From Lapidilactobacillus gannanensis (GTDB taxonomy: Bacteria; Bacillota; Bacilli; Lactobacillales; Lactobacillaceae): a DNA stretch of 50,396 bases. Where the stretch lies: NCBI RefSeq assembly GCF_003946675.1, contig NZ_RHOT01000015.1, positions 1-50,396 on the forward strand, written 5' to 3'. A program made the translations under genes and the position numbers. Under the pieces are notes generated by a model, which was not told the origin of the DNA, searched no databases, and saw only the letters and a list, made by a program, of their open reading frames with translations. Positions 44,951 to 50,396 of the stretch are shown here, in pieces; positions within the stretch are counted from its first letter, which is position 1; each line of letters starts with the position of its first letter.

Positions 44951-45162
44951 TAACTCCAGACGGCGTGGAGGGACCTTGGCGTCAGCCAATTGGTTTGTAT
45001 TTGCGTAAGAGCCTGCGAGAAGCAGCCAAATTGTTCTTAATGGATTTGCCATTTAGAACAAGACTTGTATCTGAGACAATTCGAGTTGTAATTGGCTCAG
45101 ATCAACGTCGGCCGTGTTCCACGCCAAGCAGCCCGGAACAGAGTCAGACCCTATTCCGTTTC
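44951..45162 (+). ncRNA. Structured multicopy element S, copy 2
   Basis: About 212 bp, facing away from copy 3. CTTGGCGT (44975-44982) pairs with ACGCCAAG (45121-45128). The first hairpin has TTGTTCTTAATGG (45031-45043) against CCATTTAGAACAA (45049-45061), with the same T-T mismatch as copy 1. The second has ATCTGAGACAATT (45069-45081) against AATTGGCTCAGAT (45090-45102), with the same A-G mismatch as copy 1. Short ORFs across this block are by-products of repeat sequence. It lies between walR and tRNA-Lys. Confidence 0.55.
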
Positions 45163-45390
45163 ACACCTGTTTATCGTTCGGCTCCTGCCGTTACTTAACT
45201 AGGAAGCGGCTTGAACAAGATTTCAGCACAAAAAACTACTATCAGCGGCCTTCTTTATTAATTACGCCTAAATAAGTAGAAATTTTGAAGGAGAGGCTTA
45301 TTTTAACTCTTCGTTATAGTAAGTAAATGGTTTTTACATCAAAAAAATAAACTTTTTTAAATTTTTTGGCCAAAAAAAGCCGTGGAAGGG

Positions 45391-45419
45391 TTGCGAGACT
45401 ATATTCCATATGCTAATAT
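45391..45419 (+). promoter_or_regulatory. Promoter of tRNA-Lys
   Basis: -35 TTGCGA (45391-45396), 17-base spacer, -10 TAATAT (45414-45419), ending 20 bases before the tRNA. Confidence 0.65.
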
Positions 45420-45439
45420 AGTTAAGTCGTCAGATATTT

Positions 45440-45512
45440 GGGTGGTTAGCTCAGCTGGCAGAGCAACGGACTCTTAATCCGTGGGTCCAGGGTTCGATCC
45501 CCTGACCACCCA
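45440..45512 (+). tRNA. tRNA-Lys (anticodon CTT)
   Basis: A 73-base cloverleaf: acceptor GGGTGGT/ACCACCC, D arm GCTC/GAGC, anticodon stem ACGGA/TCCGT with loop CTCTTAA (anticodon CTT), T arm with GGTTCGATCC. CCA is not encoded. A terminator follows at once, so it is a single-gene unit. Confidence 0.95.
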
Positions 45513-45523
45513 TAATCGATATT

Positions 45524-45570
45524 AACCAGTGATCACGCAGCGATAAAACGCCGTGGTTGCTGGTTTTTTT
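45524..45570 (+). terminator. Terminator of tRNA-Lys
   Basis: AACCAGTGATCACG (45524-45537) pairs with CGTGGTTGCTGGTT (45552-45565) using G-U pairs, followed by T residues. The rest of the gap to 45829 holds only a fragment resembling family H (CGAATTCTTCGCTAT, 45699-45713). Confidence 0.75.
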
Positions 45571-45829
45571 GTGTCCTTAATTAGGATAGCATTGCCAATA
45601 TTACTTGAAAATTGACGTGTTCTGATTCAAAATCGAATTCAAAAAGTCGGCAAGCATCAATAATTGATTGCTCATGAAGAACTCAGTAATCATGTCGGCG
45701 AATTCTTCGCTATCCGTCAGTCAACAAACCCACAATCCCTTAACTCGAAAAGCTCGTGTTATGATAATACCAGTCATTTAATCATAAATAAACTGCGTGA
45801 ACAACTTAATCCCAGAAAGGAACCTGATT

Positions 45830-47092
45830 TTGGCATTTAAAACACCGTTGGCCGATCAAATGCGGCCTCAAGAATTAGCGCAAATGGTTGGTCAGCAGCA
45901 ATTATTAGCTCCCGGCCAACCGCTGCGCCAAATTATTGATTGCCATGTTAATATTCCGCTGATTCTTTGGGGACCACCAGGCACCGGCAAAACCAGTTTG
46001 GCTCAAATTATTGCCCGGCAAAATCATTATCCTTTCGTGACCTTCAACGCCTCAACCGACAATAAAGCCCAGCTCACTTAGGCAATTGCCCTCTACCCCA
46101 ATCAGTCCTTCGTGTTATTGGTCGATGAAATTCACCGACTGACCAAAACGCTCCAAGATTTCTTGTTGCCATATTTGGAAAACGGTCATGTCATGCTGAT
46201 TGGCGCCACTACTGAAAATCCAATCATGTCGATTGTGCCGGCAATCCGTTCACGCTGCCAAATCTTTGAATTTCAGGCACTGGACGAGGCCGATATTCAA
46301 ACTACTTTGCAGCGCGCAGTGACCGATATTTACCATCTAACTGACGACCAGGTCGAAGCAAATGCCCTCGAACTGATTGCTGTTTCTGCCGATGGTGATT
46401 TACGCGTGGCCTTAAATATTTTGGAAACGATCCACGCCATTGATGCGGCACAAATTACCGTGGCAGCAGTCCAGAATTTTGCCCAACAGCAGCATTTTAG
46501 CTATGACCGCAAAGCAACGAAACATTATGATTATTTATCAGCCTACTCAGATTCAATGGCCGGTTCTGACACTGATGCAGCCCTTTACTACTTAGCTATT
46601 TTACTAAAGAACAATGATTTACCTTCCGTAGTTCGGCGCTTACGAGAAATTCCCTATACCTATATCGGCCTAGCAAATCCCGAATAAGCCACTCAGATTG
46701 TGATCGCCGCCAACCAAGCTGAAAAAGTCGGCATGCCCAAGGCCAAATACCCACTGATGTTTGCCACTACGTTAATGTGCATCTCGCCCAAGTCTGGTTC
46801 CTTTGATGAAACTTGGGCCAAGTTAGACGCTGACACTGAGCATCCCAATGAGCACCCCATGCCACGAGGATTACGTGACATGCACTATAAACACTCTGAG
46901 GAAATCACTGGCGGTGGCTTGATTGACAGTCCTTTTGCCAGCCCTCATCAAATCACCCAACAGAATTACATGCCAAAGGGTCTTGCTGGCCGGCAATACT
47001 ACCAGCCTAAAGATAATCAAAATGAACGTAAATTAGGCGAACAATATTTCAAATTACACCGCTATATTTATGGCGAAGATTATCCTGATTAA
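45830..47092 (+). pseudogene. rarA: Replication-associated recombination protein RarA/MgsA, two in-frame stops
   Basis: A clamp-loader-like AAA+ ATPase that acts at stalled replication forks. Walker A GPPGTGKTSLA and Walker B VDEIHRLT are intact, and the C-terminal tetramerisation part reaches QYYQPKDNQNERKLGEQYFK. TAG at 46079-46081 (codon 84, between the two Walker motifs) and TAA at 46685-46687 (codon 286) interrupt one continuous frame of 421 codons. The TTG at 45830 is chosen because AAGGAA lies seven bases upstream. Both stops can come from Gln or similar codons. No functional protein is expected. Confidence 0.85.
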
Positions 47093-47132
47093 GGACTGAA
47101 TAAACGCAAAAATTATTACGTCATATAAAAAT

Positions 47133-47167
47133 GAGCTAGGAGGATTTTACCCCCCTAGCTCTTTTTA
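47133..47167 (+). terminator. rarA terminator
   Basis: GAGCTAGG (47133-47140) and CCTAGCTC (47155-47162) around a GGA/CCC inner part, followed by five T. Confidence 0.75.
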
Positions 47168-47178
47168 TATTTGAGGCT

Positions 47179-47279
47179 GTGACATAAGTCTATTTTCCAA
47201 AAATAAAACGAACTTTATCTACTGAAACGTGTTCTCAGAAGGCAGCCGGTTCCGCTTAACGCCTTTTGTCACACTCTGA
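47179..47279 (+). repeat. Intergenic repeat, family H, copy 5, without hairpin
   Basis: GACATAAGT (47181-47189), CTGAAACGTG (47222-47231), CAGCCGGTTCCGCTTAACGCC, then directly TTTTGTCACACTCTG. The hairpin block between the two CGCC elements found in other copies is precisely missing. Confidence 0.6.
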
Positions 47280-47403
47280 TTGCAATAAAGATTATCGTCA
47301 TCACCTGAACGTTAACTCAACGATGATTATCAGTAATCATTTTTTTAACTTGTTTATCAAAATCTGAAGTTATTCTTTGGGTCTTATTAAATTCATCATA
47401 CTC

Positions 47404-48330
47404 TTATGCTGCTTTATCTTTAGCGGTTTTCATTGAGATAGAACCATGATTAGGCAATATTTCGTACTCTCTGAAAGACAAAAAGCGGTCAATACTATCA
47501 GAGAATTCTTTCATTGTAAAAGTATTCCTGCGTTCAATCAAATCTTCGATATAATCAAAATAACTTGAAACATTACGTTCCAATTGTTTAACTTGTTTTT
47601 CATTTAGATAGTTATTGGCAACTTGAGTATCACTTTTTAAAACTCGGCCATCTGGAGAATTCTTCCAGGTGGTCAAACCCACGTGCGGCTGATTCTGATC
47701 AGCATGGGTGTAGATAATTTCAGCACCCGTTTGTCCAGTTATTGCGTAGTGAAACTTATTTTGAACATTGGCATAAAACTTTTTAGTTATCGGACTATCT
47801 TTATCATAATCTGAACTAATTTCGGCGAAAATATCAGTTATTTTCTGCCAGACTCGCCGTTCACTTGCTCTAATTGAGCGAACTCGTTCAAGTAATTCGT
47901 CAAAATAATCTTTGTTCAATAAATTTGATCCCTGTTTTAAGCGATCATCATCAAGCACAAAGCCCTTAATCATGTATTCATTTAAAGTTTTTGTCGCCCA
48001 CTGTCGGAAACGAGTCGCCTGAGTCGAATTAACTCGATAGCCAACTGAGATAATTACATCTAAATTATAGTAGTTAATATCTTTATCCATATTGCCAAAA
48101 ACCCCGTTGTTTACGACAGTTGCAATTTTTGCAACTGTCGTAGACTCGCTAAGTTCGTTAATTTCAAATATATTTCTTAGATGTCTTGAAATTGTCGATT
48201 TATCGACGCCAAATAATTCGGCCATGGACTTTTGCGTCGTCCAAATCGTATCATCACTAATAATGACATCAACACCAACATCACTGTCTTCAGTTTTATA
48301 TAATAGAAATTTTACTTGCTCATGATTCAT
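47404..48330 (-). CDS. RhuM-family protein
   Basis: A 308-residue protein of the virulence-protein RhuM family, found in many bacteria on mobile or accessory DNA. The N-terminus has TIWTTQKSMAELFGVDKSTISRHLRNI, a helix-turn-helix-like region, followed by YYNLDVIISVGYRVNSTQATRFRQWATKTLNEYMIKGFVLDD, which is diagnostic. The C-terminal half is helical. The function is unknown; links to phage defence have been suggested by genomic context. GAGGT precedes the ATG. Confidence 0.85.
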   Translation of the reverse strand: MNHEQVKFLLYKTEDSDVGVDVIISDDTIWTTQKSMAELFGVDKSTISRHLRNIFEINELSESTTVAKIATVVNNGVFGNMDKDINYYNLDVIISVGYRVNSTQATRFRQWATKTLNEYMIKGFVLDDDRLKQGSNLLNKDYFDELLERVRSIRASERRVWQKITDIFAEISSDYDKDSPITKKFYANVQNKFHYAITGQTGAEIIYTHADQNQPHVGLTTWKNSPDGRVLKSDTQVANNYLNEKQVKQLERNVSSYFDYIEDLIERRNTFTMKEFSDSIDRFLSFREYEILPNHGSISMKTAKDKAA

Positions 48331-48524
48331 GACAACGTACCTCGCTTGCTTCTTGATTCGTATTTTTGATGGCTGATCCGTTAATTCATTATAGCAAATT
48401 ATTACTTTTAAAAATCGGTCTGAAAATCAAACATACTTCTGTTTCACGATAGTAGATTCAACTTTTAAATACGCAAATTATCACTAATATTTTTATATTT
48501 TTGTTTATTATTCAGCATCTATAA

Positions 48525-48561
48525 ACCCCCCAGTTTGAAATAATCGTCCAAACTGGGGGGT
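48525..48561. terminator. Terminator after the ABC transporter gene
   Basis: ACCCCCCAGTTTG (48525-48537) pairs with CAAACTGGGGGGT (48549-48561). The leftward tail is only weakly T-rich. Confidence 0.65.
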
Positions 48562-48594
48562 ATTTTGCGCCGTTTTTACACAGCTTTATTCTGT

Positions 48595-50214
48595 TTATCC
48601 ATGTACCGTCACTTGATCCAAGCGAATAACTTGATCATAGTCTTTTAGTTGGTCTTCAGGCACCTGATGCGCCACCTCAATCAAGGTCTGCTGACTAGCG
48701 ATAAATAATTGATGGATTTGTTCGGCTGTGGTCTGATCTAATGAAGAAGTTGCTTCATCAGCGAGGATAATTGGTCGGTCATAAAGCTGAGCCCGGGCAA
48801 TTTCCAAACGCTGTAATTCACCACCAGAAAGATTCTGGCCATTTTCACCAACTTGATATTTCAATCCTTCAGCAGTACTAAACTGTGGTAATCCAGCGTT
48901 TTTCAAGGCCTGCTGAATTTGTTGGTCACTAAAAGTTCGACCTAAAGTAAGATTAAATTGAATCGTGTCATCAAAAGCAAAAGGTTGCTGACTGATCCAA
49001 GCAAATTGTTCCTCAATACTGGCTGGTGAAAACTGCGTCATTGGTTGCACATTAAACGTATAATCGCCGGCACTGGGCACCAATTCATCCTGCAAAACTG
49101 CCAATAACGTCGACTTGCCAAACCCAGAAGGTGCCGTGATCAAGACCTTCTCACCAGCTGAAATTTTTAAGTTCAACTGCTTGAATAAGTCCCGTTGATC
49201 AACGGTGACCGCCAAATTATGTAACTGTAGATCAGAAAATTCGCTGATTGTTTGACTCTGACCTGATGTCGATTGATTCTTGGCCTTAGCAAATTGATTC
49301 TGCTTGGCCGTTAACACCCGTTGTTGAATTTCAGTAATCGTTTGCCGCTGATTATTAGCACCAACAATTGCCATTAAAGGATTGGCAATACTATTGGATA
49401 ATTGCATTACTGACACGAAACTGGCCAAAGTCAGCGCCCCTAAAATAATCCGATAAACCCCGACGCCAAAAGGAATGGTCATTGCCGTCAGCATGGCCAC
49501 AGTATACGCCAGCGAATTAGCCACACCAATGGTTAAATTCATCCGCCGCAAACTATTCTCTAACTGGCCACCTAGTCCCAACAACTTCTTCCCCAGCGTT
49601 GCCTCAGCATGGTAAGTCCGAATCGTTCGTTTGCCCGTTAAAACATCCTTTAAACGATTAGTAAAACTAGCGTTAGCCTGAGACCATTCTTTTCCTCGTT
49701 GACTGATTCGACCTTGAGTGAAATTAGAAATCAACAGCGGCACTAACGAACCGACAAAAAACGCTAACGTCGTCCAAATATCGTAAGTCAAAGAAGCAAC
49801 CAGCGCAAAAACAAAGGTCAGTACATTCGTGACCATATCCATTTCCGCTTTAATACCATTAGTTTCTAATAACTTTAAATCGTTGGTCATGAAAGAAATA
49901 TTATCGGAAATTGCCTTGTTCTGCGGCGCGGTGGTTAATAACTCTTTGATCATAATCTGTTTTATTTCCAGATTAGCCGCAGCAACATAGCGCGTCTCAG
50001 CATTAACCTGCAACAAACTAATCCCACAAAAAATCAGAAACCCCACAATCGCAATCAAACTGTTCTGCAAGAAAAGCGCCATATTCACTTTGGTCGCGGC
50101 GGCAATAAACCGCCCGAGAATGAACGCCATGAACACACTTTGCAGACTATCTAAAGCTGTCCAAAATAAATAGTTGATCAGTTTCGACTTTTTTCCAAAT
50201 TTAAAAATTAACAT
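48595..50214 (-). CDS. Fused ABC transporter (permease plus ATPase)
   Basis: A 539-residue half-transporter. Residues 1-290 form the six-helix exporter domain (e.g. TLAFFVGSLVPLLIS). The ATPase domain has Walker A APSGFGKST, LSGGELQRLE signature and PIILADEATSSLD Walker B. It would work as a homodimer or with a partner gene that is not visible, since the region upstream is the window edge with an IS. The substrate may be a peptide, lipid or drug; none can be named. No ribosome site stronger than usual was noted at the ATG. Confidence 0.82.
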   Translation of the reverse strand: MLIFKFGKKSKLINYLFWTALDSLQSVFMAFILGRFIAAATKVNMALFLQNSLIAIVGFLIFCGISLLQVNAETRYVAAANLEIKQIMIKELLTTAPQNKAISDNISFMTNDLKLLETNGIKAEMDMVTNVLTFVFALVASLTYDIWTTLAFFVGSLVPLLISNFTQGRISQRGKEWSQANASFTNRLKDVLTGKRTIRTYHAEATLGKKLLGLGGQLENSLRRMNLTIGVANSLAYTVAMLTAMTIPFGVGVYRIILGALTLASFVSVMQLSNSIANPLMAIVGANNQRQTITEIQQRVLTAKQNQFAKAKNQSTSGQSQTISEFSDLQLHNLAVTVDQRDLFKQLNLKISAGEKVLITAPSGFGKSTLLAVLQDELVPSAGDYTFNVQPMTQFSPASIEEQFAWISQQPFAFDDTIQFNLTLGRTFSDQQIQQALKNAGLPQFSTAEGLKYQVGENGQNLSGGELQRLEIARAQLYDRPIILADEATSSLDQTTAEQIHQLFIASQQTLIEVAHQVPEDQLKDYDQVIRLDQVTVHG

Positions 50215-50336
50215 ACCATCAACTCCTGAAATAACGCTATTTTTAACAAAGAATTATTGTATTTCATCTGACAACCATAAAGGAATTATTGCACACAGCC
50301 CCTTAAAAGTTCTTTTAATTAGGGTCCGTCTGAAAA

Positions 50337-50396
50337 CTACTTAAGTAAGATGCAAATTGAGGCAATGTAGACCGTAGCCAGATAAACATGAGCGAG
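50337..50396 (-). mobile_element. Edge of an IS5-like insertion sequence (transposase C-terminus)
   Basis: Read leftward from the window end, the frame gives LAHVYLATVYIASICILLK and stops at 50337. A short LA-x-VYLA-x-IxLxK tail is typical of IS5-type DDE transposases. GGGTCCGTCTGAAAAC after the stop (50322-50337) looks like the terminal inverted repeat. The rest of the element lies outside the window. Confidence 0.6.

Noticed and set aside
44395..45198. Open frames of 66-87 codons across the element S copies
   Set aside because: Frames are not conserved between aligned copies, and stem pairing is; coding is unlikely.
1..50396. CRISPR array
   Set aside because: No regularly spaced short direct repeats and no cas genes were seen; the repeats present are dispersed.

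Overview
The window looks like chromosomal DNA of a lactic acid bacterium of the Lactobacillaceae. This rests on the walRK-yycHI-yycJ-htrA cluster with rlmH nearby, a chromosomal queT, a proBA pair with a short ProB, a YkoEDC-type thiamine transporter under a TPP riboswitch, strong AGGAGG ribosome binding sites and moderate AT richness. I cannot name the species from sequence alone. The right edge cuts an IS5-like transposase.

Layout. 0-11.5 kb: a truncated cupredoxin, an mntH manganese transporter with a nonsense codon, a prolyl aminopeptidase-type hydrolase, a TetM-like GTPase, an aquaporin, a ThrE exporter, a uracil-DNA glycosylase-family protein, a flavin disulfide reductase relative and a TerC protein without a normal start codon. 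11.5-15.5 kb: a structured repeat, then the thiamine transport operon ykoF-E-D-C behind a TPP riboswitch with a terminator/antiterminator switch. 15.8-17.2 kb: a GlcD-type FAD oxidase. 17.3-27.0 kb: a defence island with a RelB/YafQ-like pair (toxin frameshifted), a complete four-gene Wadjet operon (jetABCD), and a decayed ImmA/DUF4411 toxin-antitoxin pair. 27-32.8 kb: metabolic and regulatory single genes, two small ORFs and rlmH. 32.8-35.7 kb: proBA and queT. 35.7-36.8 kb: a 1.1-kb non-coding region packed with DnaA boxes. 36.8-44.3 kb: htrA, yycJ, yycI, yycH, walK and walR. 44.3-45.4 kb: two inverted copies of the structured repeat. 45.4-50.4 kb: tRNA-Lys, a doubly interrupted rarA, a RhuM-family gene, an ABC transporter and the edge of an IS.

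Three things stand out. First, a repeat of about 170-210 bp occurs three times (11.76, 44.49 and 44.95 kb), with a short fragment at 36.6 kb. Its copies differ in sequence but keep at least three base-paired stems through compensating changes, so it looks like a multicopy structured RNA or RNA-like mobile element. Second, five perfect DnaA boxes and several near matches lie next to htrA, although dnaA and dnaN are absent. Third, many genes carry single-event lesions (nonsense codons, one-A deletions, truncations), far more than expected for a 50-kb stretch. A second dispersed family of intergenic hairpins, also with compensating stem changes, sits near gene ends and separates walR from walK.

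All calls come from reading sequence and recalled family features; no database search was possible.
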